A stretch of DNA of 20,748 nt, taken from UBA1822 sp963634795. Lineage in GTDB: Bacteria > Bacillota > Negativicutes > Veillonellales > Dialisteraceae. Both the position numbers and the translations under genes were made by a program. Where the stretch lies: NCBI GenBank assembly GCA_963634795.1, contig CAVHDO010000011.1:1-20748 (forward strand), read 5' to 3'. The notes beneath the pieces were generated by a model that was given only the letters and a program-made list of their open reading frames with translations, ran no database searches and was not told where the DNA came from. This document shows positions 1 through 6,900 of the stretch, in pieces (the first letter of the stretch is position 1; the number at the start of each line of letters is the position of its first letter).

Positions 1-194
1 TTCCGACTCTTTCGGGTAAAGGATGTGACTTGCATTCCGAGTTTTTGCATAATTCTTTTAATATTCTTTCGTCCTCTTCGTTGTGGTCGCAATGCATCTA
101 TGCCGGCCGTGCGAAATCTTTTAACCAAATCTACAATTATCAATGAATTGGTGATTCTTTCGCTTTGCCTCTTATCTTTTATTTTTCCAAGCAA
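1..194 (-). pseudogene. IS3-family OrfA-like transposase remnant, runs off window edge
   Basis: On the minus strand a reading frame stays open from a possible TTG codon at 194 to the window edge. Its middle (about 157-64) reads ERITNSLIIVDLVKRFRTAG, then IDALRPQRRGRKN. This resembles the helix-turn-helix of IS3/IS150-type OrfA proteins, which typically read ITNPSLI-W-KRF-GIDAL-P-RGR. The downstream residues no longer resemble the family, no ATG start is present, and the apparent start overlaps the terminator of the neighbouring operon. I infer a decayed insertion-sequence fragment rather than a working gene. The assignment rests on motif recognition only. A genuine small HTH protein continuing beyond the window is the alternative. 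Confidence 0.42.
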
Positions 195-238
195 AAACGA
201 CCTCCTCCGTCAGCACCACCGACTTTGAAAGGTCGTCG
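192..238 (-). terminator. Rho-independent terminator of the kinase/radical SAM operon
   Basis: Read on the minus strand, ACGACCT (236-230) pairs with AGGTCGT (203-197). The large loop holds a smaller GTC/GAC-closed hairpin, and the distal arm runs straight into TTTTT. It lies just past the radical SAM stop codon at 246. Confidence 0.6.
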
Positions 239-245
239 CCAAAAT

Positions 246-917
246 TTAATTCCCTTCATACGCCCGCACACGAAGCAAAAGACCCTTCTCTTCGCAAAGC
301 TTCCGGCATGCCGCGATTTCCTCCGCATTCTCCACCTTGTCCACCACCGTCATGACGACATGGGGCACGACCGCTTTGGCTCGCGTCGCAAAATCCAGCC
401 CCGCATCAAACGATTTCATCCCGTGCCGACTCCTCGTTAGCGCCAGGTATCGCTCCGCATTCGACGCATTGAGACTGATGGAAATCGTATCCAAAATCCC
501 CGCGAAATCCTTCGTGATGTCCCGCCCGTGCTCTAAATTTCCGAGGCCGTTCGTATTGAGCCGCGTCGGAATTTCCGGATGCCAATCCTTGATAAAACGA
601 AGCAACTCGCACAGCACATCCTGCCGCATCGTCGGCTCACCGAAACCGCACACGACCGCTTCGGAAACCCTTTCCCACGGCACCGCTGCCAAATCCGCTT
701 TGAAATCCTCGGCGCCGGGCTCCTCGTCCCCGTACCAAAGCGTCGCTTCCTCCCCCATCTGTTTCAAACCGCGCAGACAAAAAGTACACGCGCAATTGCA
801 CCGATTCGTGAGATTGATATACACGCCCCGTTTTTCACCCGCGGAAAGCCGCGCCATCCCATCCGCAACGGAAATATATTTCCCGCCCGTTTCCACCGTA
901 TACACTCGCATCGCCAT
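246..917 (-). CDS. Radical SAM protein, TatD-associated type (TIGR04100-like)
   Basis: A 223-residue radical SAM enzyme. The [4Fe-4S] cluster motif CX3CX2C is formed by Cys40, Cys44 and Cys47, and is followed by the conserved VVCGFGEPTMR (SAM-binding GGE-like) and RLNTNG segments of the partial TIM barrel. Length and motif layout match the short radical SAM proteins usually found next to, or fused with, TatD-family nucleases in Firmicutes. No TatD gene is visible here. The substrate is unknown. The ATG at 917 directly follows the TAA of the upstream kinase, with a GGAG in the kinase's last codons, so translation is probably coupled. A second in-frame ATG six bases on is less well spaced. The fold is certain; the exact subfamily is less so. 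Confidence 0.85.
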   Translation of the reverse strand: MAMRVYTVETGGKYISVADGMARLSAGEKRGVYINLTNRCNCACTFCLRGLKQMGEEATLWYGDEEPGAEDFKADLAAVPWERVSEAVVCGFGEPTMRQDVLCELLRFIKDWHPEIPTRLNTNGLGNLEHGRDITKDFAGILDTISISLNASNAERYLALTRSRHGMKSFDAGLDFATRAKAVVPHVVMTVVDKVENAEEIAACRKLCEEKGLLLRVRAYEGN

Positions 918-1745
918 TTATTTCAGCTCCGTCAAATACTCTTCAAACGCCAATCCCCAATTCCAAGGCAGATTCAGCGCCACCGTATATTCCAAAACCT
1001 TGTGAATGAAATCCGCCGCCTTTCGGACCGCATCCGGAAGCGCCTCCCCGCGCACCAAAGACGCCGCCACAATCGCCGAAAAGACATCCCCCGTCCCCGA
1101 GCGATCTCCGCCGACCTTTTCCGTCGCCACGACGACCGGCGCTTTCCCCGTTTCCACAACGAAATTTTTTACAAGATTTCCTTCGCAAAGCCCCGTAATC
1201 ACGACGCCGGACGGCCCGCGCGCCAAAAGCGCCGCCGCCATCTCCGAAAGCTCCGCCTCTGAAACGCGCCCGCCTGCCGGATACGACCGCCCGAGGAGCT
1301 CGCAACACTCCGTCAAATTCGGCGTCACCACATCCGCATACGCCAAAAGCCGCCGCATTTCCCGGCACATCTCCTCCGTGTACGACGAATACAGCCGCCC
1401 ATTATCCCCCATCACGGGATCCACCATGACGAACGTTTCCTTTTCGCGAAACATCTCGATGCAATCGATCACGATTCCGATCTGCTCCGCCGAGCCGATG
1501 AATCCCGTCAGAATCCCGTCGAAAGAAATGCCGTTCTCTTTCCAATTTTCCAAATACGGCCGCATATGCGCCGTGTAATCGTCAATGACGTGCGACGGAA
1601 ATCCCGTGTGCACCGAAAGAATCGCCGTCGGCAAAGGACAAGCCTGCACCCGAAGCGCCGACACCAGCGGCAACTGCGCCGCCAGCGAACACCGCCCGAA
1701 TCCCGTCAAATCATTGACCAGCGCCATCCGCTTCTGTCTCTCCAT
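918..1745 (-). CDS. pdxY: Pyridoxal/pyridoxamine kinase (PdxK/PdxY-like)
   Basis: A 275-residue cytoplasmic kinase that phosphorylates vitamin B6 vitamers with ATP in the salvage route to pyridoxal 5'-phosphate. The ribokinase-like fold is indicated by VNDLTGFGRCSL near the N-terminus, DPVMGDNG at 109-116, TPNLTE at 141-146, and the anion-hole/catalytic motif SGTGD ending in Asp220. Length is normal for the family. The start at 1745 has a GGAGGG site five bases upstream. It is the first gene of a two-gene operon with the radical SAM protein, and the junction has no gap. PdxK and PdxY paralogues cannot be separated by eye, so the symbol is tentative. The enzyme class is well supported. Confidence 0.88.
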   Translation of the reverse strand: MERQKRMALVNDLTGFGRCSLAAQLPLVSALRVQACPLPTAILSVHTGFPSHVIDDYTAHMRPYLENWKENGISFDGILTGFIGSAEQIGIVIDCIEMFREKETFVMVDPVMGDNGRLYSSYTEEMCREMRRLLAYADVVTPNLTECCELLGRSYPAGGRVSEAELSEMAAALLARGPSGVVITGLCEGNLVKNFVVETGKAPVVVATEKVGGDRSGTGDVFSAIVAASLVRGEALPDAVRKAADFIHKVLEYTVALNLPWNWGLAFEEYLTELK

Positions 1746-1774
1746 ATGCCCTCCATCAAAAGAAAATTTTCCCC

Positions 1775-1802
1775 ATTATACCACGCAAAAACATCCAAGC
1801 AA
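1775..1802 (-). promoter_or_regulatory. Promoter of the B6 kinase operon
   Basis: Minus strand: TTGCTT (1802-1797), a 16-bp spacer, then TATAAT (1780-1775) preceded by TGG, giving an extended -10. The transcription start would fall about 25 bases before the start codon. The -35 lies directly beside the guaA terminator. Confidence 0.7.
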
Positions 1803-1803
1803 A

Positions 1804-1832
1804 AAGCCGCCCGGCAAGCAAGCGGCTTTATT
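1804..1832 (-). terminator. Rho-independent terminator of guaA
   Basis: Minus strand: AAAGCCGC pairs with GCGGCTTT across a loop of about 11 bases and continues into TTT. It begins about 10 bases after the guaA stop codon. Confidence 0.75.
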
Positions 1833-1841
1833 TTAATTTCC

Positions 1842-3380
1842 TTATTCCCACTCAATCGTGCTCGGCGGCTTGGATGTGACATCGTAGACGATGCGATTGA
1901 CGCCTTCCACTTCATTGACGATGCGGCGGCTCATTTCATCAAGGACGTCCCAGGGGAGGCGCGCATAGTCGGCGGTCATGCCGTCGGAGCTGGTGACGGC
2001 GCGAATGCCGACGGTGTAATCGTAAGTGCGTTCGTCACCCATGACGCCGACACTGCGAATCGCGGCGGGGAGCACGGCAAAGGATTGCCAAATTTCTTTG
2101 GAGAGACCGCGTTTTTCGAGGACGTCTCGCACTATGAAATCGGCACGGCGCAGGATGTCGAGGCGCTCTTTCGTAATCTCTCCAATGATGCGAATGGCAA
2201 GACCCGGACCCGGGAATGGCTGGCGATTCACGACTTCTTCGGGAAGGCCGAGCTGACGGCCGAGCTCACGGACTTCATCTTTGAAGAGTTCACGGAGCGG
2301 CTCAATCAGGGAGAATTTCATATCTTTCGGAAGGCCGCCGACATTATGGTGGCTCTTGATGGTCGCCGCCGTTGCCGTGCCGCTTTCGACAACATCGGGA
2401 TACAGCGTCCCCTGCACGAGGAATTTCACGTCGTCGAGTTTCTCGGATTCTTCTTGGAATGTATGAATAAATTCGGCACCGATTGTCTTGCGTTTCGTTT
2501 CCGGATCGGTCACGCCTTCCAGGAGAGAGAGGAAACGCGCAGACGCATCAACGTGCACCAGATTCATTTGGAATTTGTTCGTAAAGGTATCGACGACTTG
2601 CTCGGCTTCGCCCAGGCGCAGGAAACCGTGATCGACAAAGACGCAGGTGAGCTGATCGCCAATGGCTCGATGGACGAGAACGGCTGCCACGGAGGAATCA
2701 ACGCCGCCGGAGAGCGCGCAAAGGACTTTGTGATTACCGACCATTTCACGAATTTGCGCCACAGCGATATCGATGTAGCTTCCCATGGACCAGCCGCCTT
2801 CGCAGCGACAAATGGCAAAGAGGAATTGCTTAAGCATTTGCGTCCCTTCCGCCGTGTGCACGACTTCGGGATGAAATTGCACGCCGTAAAGGCGCCGCGC
2901 TTCATCGGCGACCGCTGCCGTCGGCGTGTGTTCCGTGTGACCGATAAGGCCGAAACCGGCCGGCATATCGGAAACGGAATCGCCGTGGCTCATCCACACC
3001 GCCGTTTCCGCGGACACTCCTTCGAAAAGCGGCGAGCTGCCGTCGCGATAAAACATCGTGTGTCCGTATTCGTGTTTTTCCGGACGCGCCACCGCACCGC
3101 CCAATGTCGCACACATGAGCTGCATCCCGTAGCAAATGCCCAAAACTGGAATGCCGGCAGAAAATACAGCCGGATCCAACTTCGGCGCGTTCTCCGCATT
3201 CACGCTGGACGGCCCGCCGGAAAGGATAATCCCTTTCGGATTCTTTTCCAAAATTTCAGCCGCGGTCTTCGTGTACGGCAAAATTTCACAATACACGCCG
3301 CACTCGCGCACGCGCCGCGCAATGAGTTGCGCATACTGCCCGCCGAAATCCACAATAATCACAATTTCACGCTGTCCCAT
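1842..3380 (-). CDS. guaA: GMP synthase (glutamine-hydrolysing)
   Basis: Converts XMP to GMP with ATP and glutamine, the last step of de novo guanine nucleotide synthesis. The protein has 512 residues, which is normal. The class I glutamine amidotransferase domain carries the nucleophile Cys83 in GICYGMQ and the His170/Glu172 pair in QFHPEV. The ATP pyrophosphatase domain has the PP-loop SGGVDSS at 224-230. The C-terminal dimerisation region has FPGPGL and ends in the typical TIEWE. The ATG at 3380 is chosen because GGAGG lies five bases upstream. An in-frame ATG 18 bases earlier would put that ribosome binding site inside the gene. It appears monocistronic, with its own promoter and terminator. 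Confidence 0.98.
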   Translation of the reverse strand: MGQREIVIIVDFGGQYAQLIARRVRECGVYCEILPYTKTAAEILEKNPKGIILSGGPSSVNAENAPKLDPAVFSAGIPVLGICYGMQLMCATLGGAVARPEKHEYGHTMFYRDGSSPLFEGVSAETAVWMSHGDSVSDMPAGFGLIGHTEHTPTAAVADEARRLYGVQFHPEVVHTAEGTQMLKQFLFAICRCEGGWSMGSYIDIAVAQIREMVGNHKVLCALSGGVDSSVAAVLVHRAIGDQLTCVFVDHGFLRLGEAEQVVDTFTNKFQMNLVHVDASARFLSLLEGVTDPETKRKTIGAEFIHTFQEESEKLDDVKFLVQGTLYPDVVESGTATAATIKSHHNVGGLPKDMKFSLIEPLRELFKDEVRELGRQLGLPEEVVNRQPFPGPGLAIRIIGEITKERLDILRRADFIVRDVLEKRGLSKEIWQSFAVLPAAIRSVGVMGDERTYDYTVGIRAVTSSDGMTADYARLPWDVLDEMSRRIVNEVEGVNRIVYDVTSKPPSTIEWE

Positions 3381-3428
3381 GAGTCCTCCCTCTCGCAATT
3401 CCGTTTTCTCTTTTGAAAAGTTTCTATC

Positions 3429-3434
3429 ATTATA
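3429..3434 (-). promoter_or_regulatory. Probable -10 element of guaA
   Basis: A perfect TATAAT lies on the minus strand about 50 bases before the guaA start codon. No good -35 is visible at 16-18 bp, and no purine riboswitch core was recognised in the leader. Confidence 0.5.
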
Positions 3435-3486
3435 CTATATCGCCCTAAAAAACGCATTCATTGTTTCGCAAAATTTTACTCGACTC

Positions 3487-3515
3487 TTGCAGAATCGAGA
3501 AAGACAATGTATAAT
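3487..3515 (+). promoter_or_regulatory. Promoter for a short RNA convergent with the small toxin-like gene
   Basis: Plus strand: TTGCAG (3487-3492), exactly 17 bp, then TATAAT (3510-3515). The predicted start near 3522 would produce an RNA of about 90 bases ending at the hairpin at 3575-3610. No credible coding sequence lies in that interval, since the only ATG overlaps the -10. This suggests a non-coding RNA running against the small peptide gene. Confidence 0.65.
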
Positions 3516-3521
3516 GCCAAT

Positions 3522-3610
3522 AGAAAAGGACGCCGCGCGACGAGCCGGCTCCCGAAAAAAGTTTTAATCAGAAGAACAGCCGCACGTTTGGCAGAGGGGC
3601 GGCTGTTTTT
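3522..3610 (+). ncRNA. Predicted antisense RNA (candidate type I antitoxin)
   Basis: Inferred from the consensus promoter at 3487-3515 and the strong plus-strand terminator at 3575-3610. The RNA would overlap the 3' end of the convergent toxin-like transcript. This mirrors the geometry of TxpA/RatA, BsrG/SR4 and Fst RNAI/RNAII, where the two RNAs pair through their 3' regions. Both ends are predictions, and no homology to a known RNA is claimed. Confidence 0.5.
3575..3610 (+). terminator. Strong hairpin shared by the two convergent transcripts
   Basis: AACAGCCGC (3575-3583) pairs perfectly with GCGGCTGTT (3599-3607) around a 15-base loop, followed by T's to 3610. On the plus strand it is a good Rho-independent terminator. 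On the minus strand the same stem follows the small peptide gene, but with a poorer T tract. Confidence 0.8.
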
Positions 3611-3616
3611 CTGTGG

Positions 3617-3679
3617 TTAGTTTTTTAACGTCAAGATGATGACGAACAGAAGCAGTGTGAAAATCACGACTAATTCCAT
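3617..3679 (-). CDS. 20-residue hydrophobic peptide, candidate type I toxin
   Basis: A 20-codon gene with a near-continuous hydrophobic core: MELVV at the start, then FTLLLFVIIL, ending TLKN. It would form one membrane-spanning helix with an acidic N-terminus and a lysine at the C-terminus. Support for translation comes from a strong GGGGAGG eight bases before the ATG, a consensus promoter about 70 bases upstream, and a hairpin just after the stop codon. The Shine-Dalgarno can pair with CTCCC about ten bases upstream, so the full-length mRNA may be poorly translated. Size, topology and the convergent promoter fit type I toxins such as the TxpA/Fst class, but no specific family is recognised by sequence. 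A constitutive small membrane peptide with another role is the alternative. Confidence 0.6.
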   Translation of the reverse strand: MELVVIFTLLLFVIILTLKN

Positions 3680-3685
3680 GCCGAC

Positions 3686-3712
3686 CACCTCCCCTTATGA
3701 AAACAGGGAGCA
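3686..3712 (-). promoter_or_regulatory. Hairpin that could hide the toxin-like gene's ribosome binding site
   Basis: In the minus-strand transcript, GCTCCC (about 3711-3706) can pair with the GGGAGG of the Shine-Dalgarno (about 3693-3688) around an A/T-rich loop. Sequestration of the ribosome binding site in the primary transcript is common among type I toxin mRNAs. Pairing was judged by eye. Confidence 0.5.
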
Positions 3713-3747
3713 AACAACGGCCCGCCGCCAAGGCGTCCTCGATAAAT

Positions 3748-3776
3748 ATATTAGCGAACACGGTTTATATTGTCAA
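3748..3776 (-). promoter_or_regulatory. Consensus promoter of the toxin-like gene
   Basis: Minus strand: perfect TTGACA (3776-3771), 17-bp spacer, TAATAT (3753-3748). The start site is predicted near 3741, giving a leader of about 62 bases. It is among the best-matching promoters in the window, notable for a gene of only 20 codons. Confidence 0.8.
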
Positions 3777-3782
3777 TAACAG

Positions 3783-3808
3783 AACCCCGGCTCATCACCG
3801 GGTTTTTT
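3783..3808 (+). terminator. Second plus-strand terminator behind the toxin-like cassette
   Basis: AACCC(C)GG pairs with CCGGGTT, followed by TTTTTT. It would stop any plus-strand read-through from the antisense promoter before the exonuclease gene. Confidence 0.7.
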
Positions 3809-3810
3809 AT

Positions 3811-3840
3811 TTTACAAAAAACACAAAAAAATGATACAAT
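3811..3840 (+). promoter_or_regulatory. Probable promoter of the exonuclease gene
   Basis: TTTACA (3811-3816), 18 bp, TACAAT (3835-3840). A perfect TATAAT at 3846-3851 lies nearby but has no matching -35. Confidence 0.5.
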
Positions 3841-3902
3841 CATCTTATAATGTACGACAAAAAAATCCGCCGCATGCGAGTCCGAAAAGCAGGAGAAGTG
3901 CC

Positions 3903-4751
3903 ATGAAAAATTCCCAAATCATCAATATCAATGAGATTTTGCAAATTGTGCCGCCGGAACGAATGCTGTGCATCGATACGGAAGGCAGCGCGAACAATAT
4001 CGAGCAAATCAGTATCGTCGACGCCAATGAATCCGTCCGCTACGATCAGCATTACGCGGTCACAAAGCTCGATGCCACGGAAAGAAATAAAATACAATCC
4101 CTTTTGGATCAAGCAGACATCTTGGTCGGTTACAATTTGAATTGCGATTTGAAAATACTGGCGAGTCGACAATTCAAATTGCCGGAAAATACGATTTGTG
4201 CGGATATTTTTTTGACATTCAGCAGTACCGCCGTGCAAAGCGAACTGGCGGAGCGACATGCCTGGCTTTCGCAAAAAGGCGGGACATTGGCATCCGTCGC
4301 CGAATTTTACGGAGAAGAACCGGGAAAATTTCATGACAGTCTTTTCGATGCTTGCTGCACCATTCGCATTTTCAAGAAAATGATTCAGCGCACGGAAGGA
4401 GAAATGGTGATCACCAAACCTCCCATTAAACGACTCGTCGCAGAGAGCGCGCGCGAAACAACCGAAGTTGCAAACAAAAACCCCGCCTTCGGCATATTGA
4501 GCTCCATGCCCCAGCTTTTGAATACTCTTTCGGGAAAAATTTTCGGGCATTTCGTCGATGATCATCCGGCCATTTACGAAGGCGTCGTCAAGCTCAACGG
4601 TCATTTCCATGTCATCCGGCTCACCCACAGAGAACACTCTCTGTTTTGCAAAATCCAAAAATACAATCCGCAATACAACTTAAATACATTTTACGAAACC
4701 ATTCTCCGACCGTCGCAGTTGGAAAAAGCGAGTGAAAAAATAACAGAATAG
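3903..4751 (+). CDS. DEDDh (DnaQ-like) 3'-5' exonuclease domain protein
   Basis: A 282-residue protein whose first 160 residues carry the RNase T/DnaQ exonuclease signature. Asp25 and Glu27 lie in CIDTEGS (Exo I), Asp82 in GYNLNCDLKIL (Exo II), and His144 and Asp149 in FHDSLFDA (Exo III, H-x4-D). Such enzymes remove nucleotides from 3' ends with two metal ions. The C-terminal 110 residues contain no motif I recognise. The start at 3903 follows an AGGAG seven bases upstream. A longer in-frame extension from 3831 overlaps the promoter and is rejected. It stands alone between the toxin-like cassette and the permease, with no polymerase domain. Its substrate (DNA or RNA) cannot be told. Confidence 0.82.
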   Translation: MKNSQIININEILQIVPPERMLCIDTEGSANNIEQISIVDANESVRYDQHYAVTKLDATERNKIQSLLDQADILVGYNLNCDLKILASRQFKLPENTICADIFLTFSSTAVQSELAERHAWLSQKGGTLASVAEFYGEEPGKFHDSLFDACCTIRIFKKMIQRTEGEMVITKPPIKRLVAESARETTEVANKNPAFGILSSMPQLLNTLSGKIFGHFVDDHPAIYEGVVKLNGHFHVIRLTHREHSLFCKIQKYNPQYNLNTFYETILRPSQLEKASEKITE

Positions 4752-4802
4752 AAAATTCTCTCCGTTTTCCTCCCGCTCCTCTATCAAAACGGCGCCGCTC
4801 CT

Positions 4803-4810
4803 GCTATAAT
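4803..4810 (+). promoter_or_regulatory. Extended -10 promoter of the first permease
   Basis: TGC directly precedes TATAAT (4805-4810). The -35 region is weak. The start codon lies 68 bases downstream. Confidence 0.5.
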
Positions 4811-4877
4811 ATTTCTATATTTCGCTAAAGAATTACAGAAATCCGTTTCTGAAACGGTCACAGGCAGGAGATGCGCC

Positions 4878-6227
4878 ATGGACGAGCAACATTTGCAAAG
4901 AAATCTCAAGAGTCGCCACATTCAGATGATTGCGCTGGGCTGTGCTATCGGCACCGGCCTTTTTTACGGCGCGTCCGATACCATCGCGACTGTCGGCCCG
5001 GCCGCCATTTTGGCTTATGCCATCGGCGGTCTTTTTATTTATTTCGTCGTGAGAGCGCTGGGAGAAATGGCGGTCTACCACCCCGTTTCCGCATCTTTCA
5101 GCGAATACGCGTATCGATACTGGGGCGAATTCCCCGGATTTTTTGCCGGATGGAATTATTGGTTTCTCTACATCGGCGTCTCCATGGCAGAGCTGTCCGT
5201 GATTGGTATTTATATGCAATATTGGCTGCCGGATTTGCCGACTTGGATTCCGACGCTGATTCTTTTTTGCGTGATTACGCTCGCCAATTTGATGAATGTG
5301 AAACTCTTCGGGGAATTGGAATTTTGGGGCTCGCTCATCAAGGTCTCGGCGCTGGGACTCATGATTGTCTTCGGCCTGGCGATTCTGATTTTCGGCATCG
5401 GACCGGAGGAGAATCCCGCGTCTTTCACGAATCTCTGGGCGCACGGCGGTTTCCTGCCGCACGGGCTTTGGGGGCTTTTATCCTCACTCGTCGTCGTGAC
5501 ATTTTCCTTCGGCGGCACGGAGCTCATCGGCATCACGGCGGGAGAGGCGGAAAATCCGGAAACGACGATTCCGCACGCTGTGAATATGACGATCAGCCGC
5601 ATTTTGATTTTCTACGTCGGCGCCATTTTCGTCCTCGTCTGCCTCTACCCGTGGAATCTTGTCGGCTCCGAAGGCAGTCCTTTCGTGGAAATATTCGACG
5701 CCCTCGGCATTCCCGCCGCGCCGGACATTTTGAATGTCGTCGTGATTATCGCCGTTTTCTCCGCGTACAACAGCTGTCTCTACAGCAATGCGCGAATGCT
5801 GCACGGTCTCGCGCTTCACGGCGACGCGCCGAAATGGCTCGCGCATCTTTCGGGAAACGGCATTCCTCGTCGCGCCGTCCTTTTCTCCAGTTTCTTCGTG
5901 AGCGCGGTCATCGGCATTTGCTATTTCCTGCCGAAAGAGGCCTTCACGTACATCATGAGTGTCGTCACCGTCGCCGTGATTACGAGCTGGATTCTCATTC
6001 TCCTGACGCACATCCAATTTCGGCGATATTTGGGAAAAGAGTCCGACCGTCTCATTTTCAAAATGATCGGCTATCCGGTGATCGATCTTTTGAGCATCGC
6101 GTATTTCCTTATCATCATCATCACGATGGCGCTCCTCCCCGGCTTCCGCCACGCGGTCTTCCTCGCGCCCGTCTGGTTCGCCGTCATCGCCATCGGCTAT
6201 CGTCTCTCTAGAAAGAAACGAGCCTAA
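4878..6227 (+). CDS. Amino acid permease, APC superfamily (AAT family)
   Basis: A 449-residue inner-membrane transporter with about twelve hydrophobic segments. It opens with the AAT-family signature RNLKSRHIQMIALGCAIGTG, in which the Gly-rich part of TM1 contacts the substrate amine. It also has GGTELIGITAGEAENP in the TM6 region and SAYNSCLYSNARML in the TM8 region. This family imports amino acids by proton symport. Histidine, proline, GABA, lysine or asparagine type specificity cannot be read from sequence by eye. The start at 4878 is preceded by AGGAG with seven-base spacing; the ATG at 4871 is too close to that site. Its paralogue lies at 15842-17251. It appears monocistronic, with a strong terminator behind. 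Confidence 0.93.
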   Translation: MDEQHLQRNLKSRHIQMIALGCAIGTGLFYGASDTIATVGPAAILAYAIGGLFIYFVVRALGEMAVYHPVSASFSEYAYRYWGEFPGFFAGWNYWFLYIGVSMAELSVIGIYMQYWLPDLPTWIPTLILFCVITLANLMNVKLFGELEFWGSLIKVSALGLMIVFGLAILIFGIGPEENPASFTNLWAHGGFLPHGLWGLLSSLVVVTFSFGGTELIGITAGEAENPETTIPHAVNMTISRILIFYVGAIFVLVCLYPWNLVGSEGSPFVEIFDALGIPAAPDILNVVVIIAVFSAYNSCLYSNARMLHGLALHGDAPKWLAHLSGNGIPRRAVLFSSFFVSAVIGICYFLPKEAFTYIMSVVTVAVITSWILILLTHIQFRRYLGKESDRLIFKMIGYPVIDLLSIAYFLIIIITMALLPGFRHAVFLAPVWFAVIAIGYRLSRKKRA

Positions 6228-6263
6228 AAAAAGCTCGCAGTCACATGACTGCGAGCTTTTTTT
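6226..6263 (+). terminator. Strong, probably bidirectional terminator after the permease
   Basis: AAGCTCGCAGTCA (6231-6243) pairs with TGACTGCGAGCTT (6246-6258), flanked by seven A's on one side and seven T's on the other. It overlaps the end of the permease stop codon. Confidence 0.92.
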
Positions 6264-6290
6264 AGCAGTGCACAGTACACAGGTTGGCGT
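6264..6290. repeat. Short TGTGYAC-type heptamer array with conserved flank (copy A)
   Basis: About two heptamer units (read as CAGTGCACAGTACACAG), followed by the conserved flank GGTTGGCGTGC. The same array and flank recur near 9360-9427 (inverted), 17513-17550 and 19950-19980, with different unit numbers. Confidence 0.75.
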
Positions 6291-6315
6291 GCTTGGCTTT
6301 TTTGCTCAGACACGA

Positions 6316-6557
6316 TTAAGACGTCAGACGTCAGACAATCAGACGTCAGACTTTAGCGGTGTCGCTTCGCGACATTTTTATATACGCCTTCGGCGTCTCA
6401 TCATGCGACGCTTTGCACGATTTTCATAAAAATCATCGCCGACAGGCGATACCGCTTTCATCTAATGTCTAATAGCTAACAGCTAACAACTATCTCGGGC
6501 GTGACGACCAAAGTGTAGAAATCATCTGATGTCTGATGTCTGACCGTCTGATGTCTC
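6316..6557. repeat. Composite palindromic element, copy A
   Basis: The left arm is made of AGACGTCAGACG-type units ending in AGCGGTGTCGC. The core hairpins are GTCGC-TTC-GCGAC and CGCC-TTC-GGCG. The right side runs GCGATACCGCT, ATCTAATGTC and then a CTGATGTCTGATGTCTG stretch ending GTCTC. The two ends are inverted repeats of each other. Relative to copy F the right arm carries an insertion with TAGCTAACAGCTAAC units. This fills most of the 385-base gap between the permease and the DUF4491 gene. No coding sequence is supported. Confidence 0.75.
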
Positions 6558-6612
6558 TATCTCCGTATGTCCCTCAAGCCTCAAACATCACGCACGGTCC
6601 ATAGTCAACAGA

Positions 6613-6900
6613 TCACGACCGGCGTTTCGGATTCTTTGGAAACCAACCGCGACGGACGCGTTTCTCCTGCTCGAACAATTCAAAAATACTCCACAGCAAA
6701 GAAAATCCCGTCACCGCCGCGCAGCCGCTCCAGAGCATTTCCTGTAAATGCACCGACCAATACAAAAACAATAAGCCGCCCACAAGAAACAGCGGCCAAA
6801 TATTTTTCGTGAAATAGTATTCTCCGTAAATCACAACCGGGTGCAAGAGTCCAATCAAAAGAAACGAGATCGCGCCCAAAATCAAGCCGTCGAAATTCAT
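6613..6900 (-). CDS. DUF4491 family small membrane protein
   Basis: A 95-residue protein with three predicted membrane helices (about residues 5-25, 33-51 and 56-75). The closing segment ELFEQEKRVRRGWFPKNPKR, the early LIGLLHPVVIYGEYYF and the overall length are typical of the DUF4491 family of uncharacterised integral membrane proteins. Function is unknown. Its ATG overlaps the TGA of the upstream PPOX gene in an ATGA arrangement, so it is translationally coupled to it. No terminator is visible downstream. Confidence 0.8.
   Translation of the reverse strand: MNFDGLILGAISFLLIGLLHPVVIYGEYYFTKNIWPLFLVGGLLFLYWSVHLQEMLWSGCAAVTGFSLLWSIFELFEQEKRVRRGWFPKNPKRRS

Noticed and set aside
25..228. 67-codon plus-strand frame at the left edge
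   Set aside because: It has no ribosome binding site and runs opposite to the transposase-like frame and through the terminator stem.
1566..3416. Long plus-strand open frame of 616 codons
   Set aside because: It is antisense to guaA, which has all catalytic motifs, and the frame's product resembles no protein.
3399..3480. Purine riboswitch or G-box upstream of guaA
   Set aside because: The leader is only about 40-50 bases from the -10 and lacks the conserved three-way junction sequences.
4871..6211. Arginine/histidine-rich 446-codon frame on the plus strand
   Set aside because: It overlaps the first permease in another frame. The composition is typical of a shifted frame, and the permease signature is unmistakable.
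6316..6557. CRISPR-like appearance of regularly repeated CAGAC motifs
   Set aside because: Units are 7 bp and contiguous, with no unique spacers of constant length and no cas genes nearby.
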